Below, piece after piece: positions 1-11,999 of a stretch of 64,000 nt of DNA. Where the stretch lies: the NCBI RefSeq assembly GCF_040412425.1, contig NC_089742.1, positions 72,745,271 to 72,809,270 of the forward strand, given 5' to 3'. The translations under genes and the position numbers were made by a program. The first letter of the stretch is position 1. Each line of letters opens with the position of its first letter. This DNA is from Macrobrachium rosenbergii. Taxonomy: Eukaryota > Arthropoda > Malacostraca > Decapoda > Palaemonidae. A model generated the notes under the pieces. The model was given only the letters and a program-made list of their open reading frames with translations. It did not search any database and was not told the origin of the DNA.

Positions 1-127
1 AGAACTGCGCATTTACAGTTTGTAAACGGTACAGGTAAAATTAGATCAATTCAAAATTATCTACTGTACAGTTAAAGACATACTGTGCAGAGAAACAGTG
101 CTGTAATATGTAGGTTGGCTAACTTCG

Positions 128-168
<41 letters not shown>

Positions 169-288
169 AGTTGTCCTTACTTAAGAGAGCGAAATTTCTT
201 ATGAATTAATACAGGCAGAGACAGAGAGAGAGAGAGAGTTACAAGAAAAATTTGACCACTGATTAGCAACACTCCCCTTCTTGTCATG
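1..288 (+). repeat. Direct duplication, copy A, left half
   Basis: This stretch matches 4405-4678 in the same orientation: both contain the core CATTTACAGTTTGTA, a shared GGTAAAATTAGATCAATT and a (GA)n tract, and both end in CTTGTCATG just before a TTAA. Copy A is interrupted here by the TTAA element at 293-3214 and continues at 3219. It contains (GA)n at 131-164 and 215-238. No gene is visible. Confidence 0.85.
131..164. repeat. (GA)n microsatellite
   Basis: Uninterrupted GA dinucleotides. Similar runs occur at 215-238, 3433-3461 and 3905-3947. Short open frames over such runs translate to Ser-Leu or Arg-Glu runs and are not genes. Confidence 0.97.
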
Positions 289-292
289 TTAA

Positions 293-3214
293 CCCTTAAA
301 CGCCGAGCCTCTATTTACAAAAATGTCTGCCGTATGGGGGCGGCGTTCGGGAGTTAGCGCGAAGCAGAAAAAAAGTTTTTCAAAAATCACAGCGCTTAGT
401 TTTTAAGATTGAGAGTTCATTTTGGCTCCTTTTTTGACATTGCCTGAAGTTTAGTATGCAACCATCAGAAATGAAAAAATATCATATATAAATATTGAAA
501 TATATGACATGCATAAAAAAAAATTTCATATATAATTGTATACAAATCGCGCTGTGAGCAAAACAGTTAAAGCTAATGAGTTATTTTTTTTTTTGTATTG
601 TACACTAAATTGCGATGATTTTGGTATATAACAAACTGTAAAACGATCAAAGCAACACAAAATGATGCATGAATTCGTAACGTGCGGATGTAAAAAGTTT
701 TTTTCAAAAATTCACCATAAATTGAAATATTGTGCTAGAGACTTCCCGTTTGTTGCAAAATGAAGGTAATTGATTGGATATTACTAGACTGTAAGTGTTT
801 TAGCTTACAATTGCAGTTTTCAACCATTTCGGTCGAGTTAAATTTGACCGAAGGTCGAATTTTTTCTATTTATCGTGATTTATATGAAAATATTTCAAAA
901 CTGATAAAAGCTACAACCATGAGTTATTTTTGGTTGTATTCTACATGAAATTGCACACATTTTCATATATAAAAAACTTTTGTAACGACTAATATAAAGC
1001 GGTGCAAACATTACAACAAAGTGACAAAAGAATTTCTGAGATGTTTGGCGAGTTACACAAAAAACGTGGGAAAAAGTTTTTTCAAAAATTCACCATAAAT
1101 CAAAATATTGTGCTAGAGACTTCCAATTTGTTGCAAAATGAAGGTAAATGATTGAATATTACTAGAATGTAAGAGTTTTAGCTTACAATTGCGTTTTTCA
1201 ACCATTTCGGTCGAGTCTAAATTGACTGAAGGTTGAAATTTTGGCACATCGTAATTTATATGAAAATATTTCAAAACTGATAGAAGCTACAACCATGGGT
1301 TGTTTAAATATTCTACATGAAATTGCACACATTTTCATATATAAAACTTTATGTAACGACTAATATAAAACAGTGCAAACATTACCACAAAGTGATGAAA
1401 GAATTTCTGAGATGTTCGGCAGAGTTTTCATGGACCATATGTAAAACTTTTTTTTTTAAATTCATCATAACTAGAAATATTGTGCTAGAGACTTCCAATT
1501 TGTTGCAAAATGAAGGTAAATGACTGAATATTACTAGAATGTAAGAGTTTTTAGCTTACAATTGCGTTTTTTCAACCATTTCAGTCGTCAAAGTTGACCG
1601 AAGGTTGAAATTTTGGCAGTTATCATGATTTATATGAAAATATTTCAAAACTGATAAAGCTACAACCATCTGTTATTTTTTGTTGTATTTTACATGAAAT
1701 TGCACACATTTTCATATATAAAACTTTATGTAATGGCTAATTTAAAACGGTGCAAAAATTACGACAAAACGACGAAAGAATTTCTGAAATTTTCGGCAGA
1801 GTTACCGCGAGGACGTAAGGAAAAAGTTTATTTTCAAAAATTCACCATAACTCGAAATATTGTGCTAGAGACTTCTTATTTGTTGCAAAATGAAGGTAAA
1901 TGATTGAATATTACTAGAATGTAAGAGTTTTAGCTTACAATTGCGTTTTTCAACCATTTCAGTTGAGTCAAAGTTGACCGAAGGTTGAAATTTTGGCACA
2001 TCATGATTTATATGAAAATATTTCAAAACTGATAGAAGCTACAACCATGTGTTATTTTTTGTTGTATTCTACATGAAATTGCGCACATTTTCATATATAA
2101 AACTTTATGTAACGACTAATATAAAACGGTGTGAACATTACGATAAAGTGACGAAAGAATTTCTGAGATGTTCGCAGAGTTACCGCGCGCAGATTTAAGG
2201 AAAAAGTTTTTTTCAAAAATTCACCATAAATCAAAATATTGTGCTAGAGACTTCCAATTTGTTGCAAAATGAAGGTAAATGATTGAATATTACTAGAATG
2301 TAAGAGTTTTAGCTTACAATTGCGTTTTTCAACCATTTCGGTCGAGTCTAAATTGACCGAAGGTTGAAATTTTGGCACATCGTGGTTTATATGAAAATAT
2401 TTCAAAACTGATAGAAGCTACAACCATAAGTTATTTTTTGTTGTATTCCTCATGAAATTGCACACATTTTCATATATAAAACTTTATGTAACGACTAATA
2501 TAAAACGGTGCAAACATTACGACAAAGTGACGAAAGAATTTCTGAGATGTTCGGCCGAGTTACAGCGCGCAGACGTAAGGAAAAAGTTTTGTCAGAAATT
2601 CACCATAAATCAAAATATTGTGCTAGAGACTTCCAATTTGTTGCAAAATGGAGGTAAATGATTGAATATTACTAGAATGTAAGAGTTTTAGCTTACAATT
2701 GCGTTTTTCAACCATTTCGGTCGAGTCTAAATTGACCGAAGGTTGAAATTTTTTTATCGTGATTTATATGAAAATATTTCAAAACTGATAGAAAACTACA
2801 ACCATGGGTTGTTTTTTGTTGTATTCTACATGAAATTGCACACATTTTCATATATAAAACTTTATGTAACGACTAATATAAAACAGTGCAAAAATTACGA
2901 CAAAGTGGCGAAAGAATTTCTGAAATTTTCAGGCCCAAGTTACCATAACCACGTAAAGGAAAAAGTTTTTTCAAAATTCACCATAACTCGAAATATTGTG
3001 CTAGAGACTTCTTATTTGTTGTAAAATGAAGGTAAATGATTGAATATTACTAGAATGTAAGAGTTTTAGCTTACAATTGCATTTTTTCGACCATTTCGGT
3101 CGAGTCAAAGTTGACCGAAGGTTGAAATTTTTTGTAGTCGACATACAGTACGTCCGCTCGTCACCCGACAGACAATTTTAGTTGACTTACGATACATCAG
3201 TCGGCGTTTAAGGG
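293..3214 (+). mobile_element. piggyBac-type TTAA element carrying a satellite array, copy 1
   Basis: The element starts CCCTTAAACGCCGA and ends in its exact reverse complement at 3201-3214, a perfect 14-bp terminal inverted repeat. It is flanked on both sides by TTAA (289-292 and 3215-3218). TTAA target duplication and a terminus starting CCC are the hallmarks of the piggyBac superfamily. No transposase is encoded; the interior is a tandem array of about 380-bp units, so this is a non-autonomous derivative. A related site lacking the insertion lies at 4679-4682. Two more copies are at 38323-40680 and 45004-47157. The superfamily assignment rests on termini and target site only. Confidence 0.85.
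690..3120 (+). repeat. 380-bp satellite array inside TTAA element 1
   Basis: The phrase TGCAAAATGAAGGTAA recurs with small changes near 756, 1134, 1506, 1884, 2263, 2642 and 3022, a period of 372-380 bp and about seven units. Each unit carries AAAATTCACCATAAATC, a stretch near CATTTCGGTCGAGTC that can pair with TTGACCGAAGG, and an open frame of about 68 codons starting MKLHTFSYIKLYV. That frame varies freely in its second half and is a by-product of the repeat, not a supported gene. Confidence 0.92.
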
Positions 3215-3218
3215 TTAA

Positions 3219-3695
3219 ATGACATGTCTGACAGCTTTGGCTTCCACCTCCTTCTTACAAAAGACAAGAGAAGAATTTGTTTGTTCAAAATAATACGAAT
3301 TTTGTAATTACACTTTTATTATTATTTAATTTTATTATTAGAAAATTAGTACTTATTATTAGGTAAAAAGTTTATTTACCATACAAATAAACATACCTGT
3401 AGACATGTACCATAAAAATTCATCTCACTAAAAGAGAGAGAGAGTGAGAGAGATAGAGAGAAATTATTACTTTTAATAATATTTAATGTTATTTAATTTG
3501 CACATAAAAGCTTGAAAACTTATAAATTACATAAAAAATTAAACAAACACTTTTGCTGGGTTTCTCAGTGTTCACAAATGTCCGCGTGTCTGTGAAAAAT
3601 TCGTGTATGACCATTAGTTAGGTAACAATGAAAAATTCGTGTGTCTGTGAATTCGTGCAACTCGAATCGCGCAAGTTTGAGGTATTACTGTATCT
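3219..3695 (+). repeat. Direct duplication, copy A, right half
   Basis: Continues copy A after the TTAA element. It starts ATGACATGTCTGACAGCTTT and aligns with 4683-5150 through shared phrases such as TTAGTACTTATTATTAGGT and GGGTTTCTCAGT. The alignment fades near 3695. Confidence 0.85.
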
Positions 3696-4028
3696 ATGTA
3701 TCTCGATATTTTGAACTCGTTATCACAGATGTACGATGCCAACTAGTATACATATAATATTTTATACTTCTCGACACATTTTTACAGCGTATTTTCGGAG
3801 ATATGAAATATTATAATATCAGGTAACAGTTCAAACAGAGTGTCAGGTTTTACCAATAAACCATCTCAGATTTGTGTGTGGTTCTGGTTCTGAATTTGAA
3901 TTAAGAGAGAGAGAGAGAGAGATTGAGAGAGAGAGATAGAGAGAGATTGTCCTTACTTGAAATATCAAGTTGAATTATTTATGAATTGTTACGGAGGCAG
4001 AAAGAAGAGATTTTAGAGTGAGTTAGAG

Positions 4029-4079
<51 letters not shown>

Positions 4080-4404
4080 GAGAGAGAGAGAGGGAGAGAA
4101 GAGAGCTAGAAAGTTATTATTCTTATGTTAGATATCAAAGGATGGAAATTCAGTATTAAACTAATTTTTAAATGAAATTAAAGTTACGGTAATTTCATTT
4201 AAAAGTTAGCTCAACACATTACCCTTAAAAAAAGAAATAAATGGTTGACGTAAGAATATAGGAGAGTGTGAAGATTAGTATACTATTTCTCTCTCCCCCC
4301 ATTCCACTGACCTATTTTTAGAAGTCTTCTCAACCTCGTTTTTAAAAACTTCTTTATTCTGTCTCTTTGTCTTTGTTCTGAAATGCTCTATGTCTCTATG
4401 TTTC
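3696..4404. other. Non-coding stretch with GA-rich tracts
   Basis: No gene seen. 3890-4110 is dominated by interrupted (GA)n and includes TTGTCCTTACTT and a stretch resembling 150-240, so it may be a third partial copy of the duplicated block. The remainder is AT-rich without recognisable structure. Confidence 0.5.
4025..4110. repeat. (GA)n microsatellite
   Basis: GA repeat with a few interruptions. Confidence 0.95.
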
Positions 4405-4575
4405 CAGGCACATTTACAGTTTGTAGATGGCAGGGGTAAAATTAGATCAATTTGAAATTATCAACTGTACAGGTAAAGACATACAGAAAGAAACAGTATT
4501 ACAAGCATTTTCATTGAACTTTCTTTTGCAAGAGAGGATATTTTTTCTTTTCTAAGAGAGAGAGAGAGAGAAGAT

Positions 4576-4640
<65 letters not shown>

Positions 4641-4790
4641 TTGACCCACTAATCAGCAACGTTAGCCCTTCTTGTCATGTTAAAGTGACATGTCTGACAG
4701 CTTTGCCTTCGAGCTTCTTCTCAAAAGATGAGGGAAAGATATTTGTTTGTTTAAAATACATATCACATACGAATTTTGTAATTACAGTTA

Positions 4791-4821
<31 letters not shown>

Positions 4822-5150
4822 TAATCTTATTAATATTTGAAAATTAGTACTTATTATTAGGTAAAAAAATTATTTATCATACAAAACAAATATACATGTA
4901 CCATGAAAATTCTCTAATCTCAGTAAAAGAGAGAGAGAGAAATTATTACTGTTGTTATTTAACATAAAAGCTTGAAAACTTATAAATTACATAAAAAATT
5001 AACCAAACACTTTTGCAGGGTTTCTCAGTATTTGCAAATGTTCTCGGTTCTGTGAAAAACTCGTGTATGATAATTAGTTAGGTTCCAATGAAAAGTACAC
5101 ATGTCTGTGAATTCGTGCAAGTTCAGGGTATTAGTATGTGTATATATTTA
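4405..5150 (+). repeat. Direct duplication, copy B (uninterrupted)
   Basis: Counterpart of 1-288 plus 3219-3695. At 4670-4700 it reads CTTGTCATG-TTAA-AGTGACATG with one TTAA and no insertion, so it preserves the state before TTAA element 1 landed in copy A. It contains (GA)n at 4553-4637 and an (ATT)n run near 4790-4820. It is cut off on the right by the foldback element at 5153. Confidence 0.85.
4553..4637. repeat. (GA)n microsatellite
   Basis: GA run, interrupted once near 4571-4580. A minus-strand open frame across it encodes only a Ser-Leu run. Confidence 0.96.
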
Positions 5151-5152
5151 TA

Positions 5153-5566
5153 TAGTAGGTTCTCGACTTATGGCGGGGGATCCGTTCCAGCACTGCGCCA
5201 TAAGCCGGTGTTTCGCTGTTATTGGCGTTTTAATGGAGCTTACGGTGCTGCAACTTGATGTTGCATCAAGTTACAGCACTGTAAGCATCATTAACTTGAT
5301 GCCAATTCTTGCTGTTAGCAATGTCAATGGTGCTTACAGCACTGTAACAATCTTACGGCGTTCACTGAAGTGCAAAAGGTCCCGTTGACATTGCTAACGG
5401 CAAGAAGAATAGGCATCAAGTTAATGATGCTTACAAGTACTGTAACTTGATGCAACATGTTGCAGCACTGTAAGCTGAGTAAAAAATGCCAATAGTAGCG
5501 AACACCAGCTTCTGGCGCAGTGCTGGGTAAATCAAAATGCTTATAAGTTCGAGGACAACACTATAT
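5153..5566. mobile_element. Foldback element with long imperfect palindrome
   Basis: The ends are inverted: TAGGTTCTCGACTTAT at the left and TTATAAGTTCGAGGAC at the right, inside TATA-like flanks. The interior folds back: GGCATCAAGTTAATGATGC (about 5411-5429) is complementary to GCATCATTAACTTGATGCC (about 5283-5301), and GCAGCACTGTAAGC near 5463 pairs with GCTTACGGTGCTGC near 5239. The loop lies near 5330-5385. This suits a TA-targeting foldback MITE. The exact ends are uncertain by a few bases, and no transposase is encoded. Confidence 0.75.
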
Positions 5567-5569
5567 AAA

Positions 5570-7884
5570 AATATAGGTTAAGGAAGATTTGATTGTACTC
5601 AAATAGTTTTCTTTGATGGCCATCAATATTTAAATAAAAAAAAGGATTGGAGTATTCTACTTTGATTTGTGTGTTATTAGGTTAAAGTTATCACATTTTA
5701 AATAAAAGGGGAAGAATGGGTAATATTCTTTCTATGTATATGATTTTTAGATTCAAGGCAGCTGACTGGTTAGGTAAGTTTGTACTGTCATACAATTTGA
5801 CTGTTTAGCATGCATGAGTATTTTGTAAATAAAGTAGTTGGATAAGGTTATGATTATTTTTTCTTGTCGATATCCTTTCACCTACTGCCAGTTACCATAA
5901 CAAACGTACTGTTAGTACACCTCACTGGCAGTACCTGCTAAAATCTACAACACTGTCCATCTTCCTTTCTTTGTGCATCAACAGTCTGAGAAGAGTACAA
6001 AATGGAATGAATCTTAATAGGGGTGAGTTACTGAATAGGGCAACCTAACTTCAGGTCTTCAGCCCTAAAGATGCAACTCCCTCCACTCTCTTTGTAACAT
6101 GGAGAGGTAAAGGGGAGAGGGTTAGAATAATATATGGGCCCATTACATCATTTTGGCTACAATCTACTGATATTGCCGACTACCTACCAGCACTTCTCAT
6201 TCCATATGGGAAGGACAGAATCCTCCCAAGTTTTCCTAAAGTCTGCATTCCTATGCCAGGCTATAGGAGGTTACAGGAATCATTTTTTCCTGATAATTTC
6301 TAATGACTGGAAAAATTACCTTAGGTGGAGATGGAACACTGCCAGTTCTGAGTGGTGATCCTCTCACCTTTGGGGTAAATCTTTAAATAAAACACAATGG
6401 TTTACATTCTTGGAATAAAAACTATTTTAAGATAATCAGTATCTTCCTAGATATAAAAACCAGGGTCTTTCATCATGGTCCCATTTCATCACTGCATAAC
6501 ACCTTGTTGCTGGAAGAAAAGTGCTTGGTTAATGACAGGTGAGTGGGTATTACCTGGTTATCAACCTACTTACCACCAATTAACCATCTTGCTACCGAGC
6601 TAGCTTCTATATACAGTATAGAAAAAATAAAAGTTATCTTTAAAATCTGGTGTATTTACCAGTTTGCATTGTGTAAGGTTAAAAAGTCTTGCATGTTATC
6701 TGTTATTATAATTCATATTGCTGAGAGGATTAATAGTCTTGCTTATGTCTGTTACTATAGTGCAGAACAACACTTGTATCCTTAGTAATGGCTAGGTACA
6801 CATTTATTGTCTTGGATTGCCTCATGATCCCTGCCATCATGCATTATACCAAATATTTTCATTATTGATTCATTTGTGCCTAGTATAAACATATACATTA
6901 TTTACTAACACAAAAGCAGCCTTGTATATTATTTAAATTCTTGACAGGCAGTTAAAGGCAGTCTGACAATACATTCTGCACCACTAAAAGTCATTCTTAA
7001 TCTATGTCTAATAGATTCTGCACCGCTAAAAGCCATCCTTAATCTATGTCTAACCCAAAAATTTTTATTGCAATAATAATTGCAAGGTTCTACTGTTGTC
7101 TGAGGTAAGAACATACCTTAGATATTCAGAGCAATCTTGCTGCATGCCAGGACTAAACCAAGGTGGCCTTGATTTATCGTGGAAAATTCGAGGGGCTACA
7201 TAGGTTCTGTTAGTAAAACACAACAAACTGAAAAGTTGCTGGAGCTTAACCAACAGTTGCTGATTACTGCGGGGCACCGCATGTAAAATTTGATGGCGAA
7301 AACTGAAAGAAATTTACAACTATTTATTTGAAGAAAAACACTTTTTAAAAATACTTGTTTCAATTAATTACTGCAACTGTGTAAAAAAAAACTTGGTAAC
7401 CATGCATAGCAAAAATGACATCACAATAAATTAGTTATAACAGAATTTTGCTAAGTAAAAAAATGAATTTTTCAGACAAACCCACTACTTTTGATAATCA
7501 AAATCCACAGTCAATGAATTTCCAGGGTAATTCATTCCTTGTGAAAGAACATGGCAGTTGAATGGTTAGGCAAGAACATATGCTCCTCAGGCTTATGGAT
7601 TTCACAGCCAATAGAATCACCCTTTGTGTAATCTGACCAACTAACTGTGAGAAAATGTGAAACTAGAAGGTGGAAAATATGTTTTAAATTATTTTATTTA
7701 AAACATTATATTTGCTTCACAAACAACCCACTACTTGTAGTAACCTGAATTACAATTTACCTTGGAAGGATCAAGTTGTTTCAAACTTCAACTGGTTGAC
7801 TCAGAATTAAGAATCAGTTTTACAGCTCAAAGGATTGAATAAAGTAACAGAAGTCCTTGAGTCTAAAAGCAAACAAGCTGTATT
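5570..7884. other. No gene recognised
   Basis: AT-rich sequence in which open frames are short and lack recognisable domains. The only structure noted is a 41-bp tandem duplication at 6973-7013 and 7014-7054 around ATTCTGCACC(A/G)CTAAAAG. Confidence 0.5.
6973..7054. repeat. 41-bp tandem duplication
   Basis: Two adjacent copies starting ATTCTGCACC and ending ATCTATGTCTAA, differing at a few positions. Confidence 0.85.
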
Positions 7885-8325
7885 GTGTGACAGAAACCAC
7901 AGGTACGGGCAACTCTTAGGTCTACAATTAATAAACCCGAGTTACTACGTCTATACATATTTCACTTAATATACAGGAGACTCCCATATGGACATAGGGT
8001 AGTCCCTGGAAAGACTAAAGCAGCGGGGAAAAAAGCACTAAGACCAAAAAATTTGATGTCTTAAAAGACGAAACAGTAAAAAAGATGGAGATTTTAAAGT
8101 GAACATGATAATTTTTCCAGTTTTTTTTACTTCATACCTGCCACTTACACCAAATCAACTTGAAAATGGCACTAAAACATTAAGTTGCAGGGAGAGCTCT
8201 GACTTTGTGGACAAGAACCTTGAACTGTGATACTTTGCCATCTGATGCATTACCTAAGTCCATTTGATACAGTGTTCCTAGTGACTTGGTTATTATTAAC
8301 ATGTTCACACTTTTAAAAATAAAAA
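7885..8325 (+). repeat. Host flanking repeat, left side of DIRS copy 1
   Basis: Matches 25880-26285 in the same orientation through phrases such as GACTTGGTTATTATTAACAT, AGAGCTCTGACTTTGTG and TGATGCATTACCTA. Its continuation after the DIRS element is 16859-17050. It ends in an A-rich run where the DIRS element begins. Confidence 0.85.
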
Positions 8326-8642
8326 AAGGATTTTGACAAAGGAAAAATCTACTTCTGGGGAGAGACCTGTGTCACCCGGTGAAATAACCTTTCAGCACTT
8401 ATTTCTAGGTAAAGCTATTGCTAAATATACCAGAGAAAAGCTAAAAAGCTAAGCCGGAGTTACTACCCCCGGTGCGAGCTCCATGAAATGGAGTCGTGTA
8501 TGAGAAAGGGTGAGATTGTCACAATCACAGGCCTCCGCCCTGTAAACATTCCCAATGTCAAAAGTCCCACCGAGTGAGGTGCCGTTACAAACCCCCGCAC
8601 CACTCGCGGACTGTAAACAAACCGGCGTCACCCACATTCCAC
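8326..8642 (-). repeat. 3' inverted terminal repeat, DIRS copy 1
   Basis: Complementary to 16567-16858 from ACCTGTGTCACCCGGTG inward to CACCCACATTCCAC. The outermost 45 bases, starting GGATTTTGACAAAGG, are specific to this end and are matched instead by the internal complementary region. Confidence 0.88.
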
Positions 8643-8700
8643 ATTAGCACCCCATCCTGGAATGGTATTTTACCAGGGGAAAAAAAGGAATCATGGGAGG

Positions 8701-8798
8701 GTCACCGGGTGACACAGGTCTTCTCTCCCAGAAATAGATTTTCCTTTGTCAAAATCCTTTTTCTGGGTTTTCCGACCTGTGTCACCCGGTGAAATAAT
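8701..8798 (-). repeat. Internal complementary region, DIRS copy 1
   Basis: The first part (to CTTTGTCAAAATCC) is complementary to the 3' end at 8328-8385. The second part (TTTCTGGG onward to GGTGAAATAA) is complementary to the 5' end at 16828-16858. It therefore represents the two element ends joined, the feature that DIRS elements are thought to use to form a circular intermediate. Confidence 0.88.
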
Positions 8799-9219
8799 AA
8801 CAGAGAAATCAAAATACCATCCTGAAACAAAAGGAGACTTGTAGAGGAAAGTAATATAACTAAATTTACACAAGAGTTTTAATTATCCTAGTAGCAAGAT
8901 GTGGTATTAAGATATAATAAAGATATAATAAATATACTTAAATTTAATGCAATATTAAAGTGTACATGAATATAAAATCATCCTTAGATTAATGAGTACA
9001 TAAAAGTGAAAATTAGGTACTAAACATTATACTTAAAACTAAGGTGGGGAAACTATGTCCCACAAGATAATACATGTAACATTTAAATTAAACAATAGAC
9101 AGGACAAAAACTATGACATGGTCAGGAAAAGGCTGTGAAGCATGCCTGACCTGGAGATGACCGAAGGGGAATAAATGAGGCAGGTAGGAGGGAGGAGAGT
9201 GACTGAGTACTAAGAAGAA
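8799..9219 (-). other. 3' untranslated region of DIRS copy 1
   Basis: About 420 bp between the internal complementary region and the recombinase stop codon. The matching region in copy 2 is 17764-18190. No gene. Confidence 0.6.
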
Positions 9220-10286
9220 TTAAACTGAGGGGGGAACGATGTTCCCTACCACCACTGTAGTGAATTTCAGAGCTTCTAGTGATTTCAGGTAGTGGCGTTT
9301 AAAAACTACGGGAGACTTCCACCCCGTGTATTTTGAAAGATCCTCAAAATTCATATAATGAAAATAGTTAGTGGAGGTGGCCACTGCCCTAATGTCATGT
9401 ACTTTTGGGACTGAATCTGGGTTTGCATGTTTAATGAAATACAGGATCTGTTGCCTAATGGCTTTCAAAGAAATGGTTCCTCCCCTTCCCTTACAAACAG
9501 AGGCCTGGAAGTTATGTGTGAGGTCCTGTCTAAATAAGGCTTTCAAAGGTAAAGACTGGGCATAAAGACAGGTCCTGTGGGAGGGGATGACCTTCCAGGA
9601 GACCACCTATCTTGAGGATCTTCATTTTTAGCTAGGAACTTAGGGTGAGGAGCTAGCAACACTTCACCTGATGGAAGGAAATCAATATGATTGGGTTCTC
9701 TAGACAGGGCAGACAGTTCAGAAATTCTAGCACCTGAAGCTAAACTAATCAAAAATAAGGTCTTCCTCAATAAGTTAGTGAAAGAACAATTTTGATTATC
9801 TATTTCTGAGGCTAACTTAAGAACATCATTTAAGAACCAGGAAACCGAATGTGGGCGGGTTACTGGTCTCAAACGAGCACAGGCTTTAGGGATAGACGAA
9901 AAATAAGAGTCTGTTAAGTTAATCTTAAACCCGTGCAAAAATATCTTTTTCAAAGCTGATTTTGCTGTAGTAATGGTACTTGAGGCCAGACCTTTCTCAA
10001 ATAATGACCTAAAAAATGAAATAGCTAAATTAGTGGTCATTACAGTAGCTTCAGATTCTTTTAAGAAGAGTGCTAATTTCTTAACTGCTGAGTCATACTG
10101 TCTAAGAGTGGATTCCCTTTTATCTGATTCTAGGAACAAAGTGTTAATAGGATCAATATTAGCATCCTTCTGAGCTGCAAACTTCATGAAATCCACAAAG
10201 CCAGGGCATTCTGAATTCTTGAGGAAGCTGACACAGTCTGAGTTTGTACTATTTGCGTCAGTTTTGGGTTGGGAATTTGCAAACAC
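9220..10286 (-). pseudogene. DIRS tyrosine recombinase, copy 1
   Basis: The recombinase that would insert the circular DIRS DNA. The N-terminal part (10286 to about 9600) carries the core-binding region with STLRQYDSAVKKLALFLKES and the first catalytic Arg in SGARISELSALS. The C-terminal part (9606 to 9220) has H-x-x-R in KVHDIRAVATS, Trp in YTGWKSP and the nucleophile Tyr in FKRHYLKSL. The two parts are in different frames, with the shift near 9600-9650, so no full-length protein can be made. The region overlaps the end of the RT/RNase H frame, as DIRS genes often do. Confidence 0.9.
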
Positions 10287-11945
10287 GAAGCTTCAGCTCT
10301 AGAAGAAGTGGAAACCAGTTGCTCTTGGCCAGTTGGGAGCTACTAGGGCTATCTGACCTTTGAATGTCCTGAGCTTGTGAAGGACTTTCAGTAACAGGTT
10401 TACTGGAGGAAAGAGGTAGATCCTTTTCCACTTGTTCCAATCTATGGACATTGCATCTGTGGAGTGAGCTAGAGGGTCCAGGTTGGGAGCAACATAACAA
10501 GGCAGTTTGTGGTTGCATTCTGTTGCAAAGAGATCTACTTCGAGACCCGGAACTTGATTGCAAATCCATTTGAATGAAGTTTTGTCCAGGGACCATTCCG
10601 ACTCCAGCAGAGTTGTCCTGGATAGGGAATCTGCAATGACATTCCGGACCCCTGCAAGGTGGGTAGCAGACAGATGCCACGGTGTTTGTTTGCTAGAGAG
10701 AATATTGCTATCATAACCTGGTTGATCCGACTCGACTTGGAACCTCCCTGTTTAAACAATGTACTACTACTGCGCTGTCCAGGACCAATCTTATATGAAT
10801 CAGATTGTTGGACGCAGTTTCTTCAGGGTTAGAAAGACTGCCATAGCTTCCAGGACATTGATATGAAACTGGCGGAACATGGTGGACCAAGTCCCCTGTA
10901 CCTTCTTGTGTTGGGAGTATCCTCCCCACCCGCTTAGGGAAGCGTCGGTGTGAATCACTAATGATGGAGGAGGAAACTGAAGGGGCACTGACTCCGATAA
11001 GCTCTTGACTGGTCGTCCAAGGCCGAGTCTCTTTTTCAAAATCGGCGGAATCAGAGATATTTTGTCTCTGAACCTGACATTGGCTCGACTCTGCCATACC
11101 CTGTTTATGTCTTTCAGTTTGGATTTCAAAGAAGATCCGTCACTGAAGCAAACTGAAGAGAACCTAAGACTCTTTCTTGAGTACGGGAAGCTTTCTTGTT
11201 CTTGAGGAACTGTCTGGTTGCTTTTGCTATTTCTCTCCGTTTGGCGGCGGAAGAGATAGTCTGTGTGCACACAGGTCCCATTGGATTCCTAACCATTGAA
11301 AGCGACTCTCCGACACTAGGCGGGATTTCTCCTTGTTTATCTGAAAGCCCAGTGATTCCAGAAAGCCGATTACTATGGCTGTTGCTTTCCGGCATTCGTT
11401 GGCGTTGGATGCCCAAACAATCCAATCGTCCAGGTATGCGGCTAGCATGATCCCCTGAGACCGGAGTTGCTGAACTACCGTATCTGCCAGTTTGGTGAAG
11501 ATTCTGGGAGCTATATTGAGACCGAATGGCATGACCCTGAACGAGTATGCTTGATTTCCTAGTCTGAACCCCAGATAAGGAGAGAACCTTCTGCAATCGG
11601 GACGTGATAATAGGCGTCTGAAAGATCTATAGAGGTGGTTACGGCTCCACGGGGAAGTAGGGTCCGAACCTGCGAGATTGTAAGCATTCCAAACTTGTCG
11701 CATTGAATGTAGGAATTTAGACAGGACAAGTCTAGAATTACTCTTTGCTGACTGGAACCTTTCTTTGGAACACTGAACAGTCTGCCTTGAAATTTCAGAT
11801 GTCTCGCTTTCTTTATTGCCCTCTTTAATAATAGATCTTTCACAAAGTCCTTCAGAGCCTTGGAAGGTGATTGATGGAACCTGACTGGGGGGGAGGACTT
11901 CTGCACCAACTCCACCCCAGTCCTTTGGAGACTATGCTCTGGGCC
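10275..11945 (-). pseudogene. DIRS reverse transcriptase/RNase H, copy 1
   Basis: Copies element RNA to DNA and removes the RNA strand. From the N-terminus, spread over several frames: RT finger motif GRLFSVPKKGSSQ (about 11800), SIDLSDAYYHVP (about 11610), the palm around FRVMPFGLNIAPRIF (about 11520), the catalytic YLDDW (about 11430) and FQWLGIQWD (about 11290). RNase H follows with LVIHTDASLSGWGGYS (about 10950), NVLEAMAVFLTL and LVLDSAVVVHCLNR (about 10770). Several frameshifts separate these blocks. Beyond RNase H lies a short tail; whether it is a remnant of the methyltransferase-like domain of other DIRS elements cannot be told by eye. Confidence 0.9.
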
Positions 11946-11999
11946 AGGGACTGAAGCTCCACTGGTCCCGAAAATGGTATAACCTCCCGCCTACCTGAG

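Noticed and set aside
1317..3024. Recurring 68-codon frame starting MKLHTFSYIKLYV, also at 46058 and 46766
   Set aside because: One frame per satellite unit; it varies and shifts between units and sits in a non-coding tandem array.
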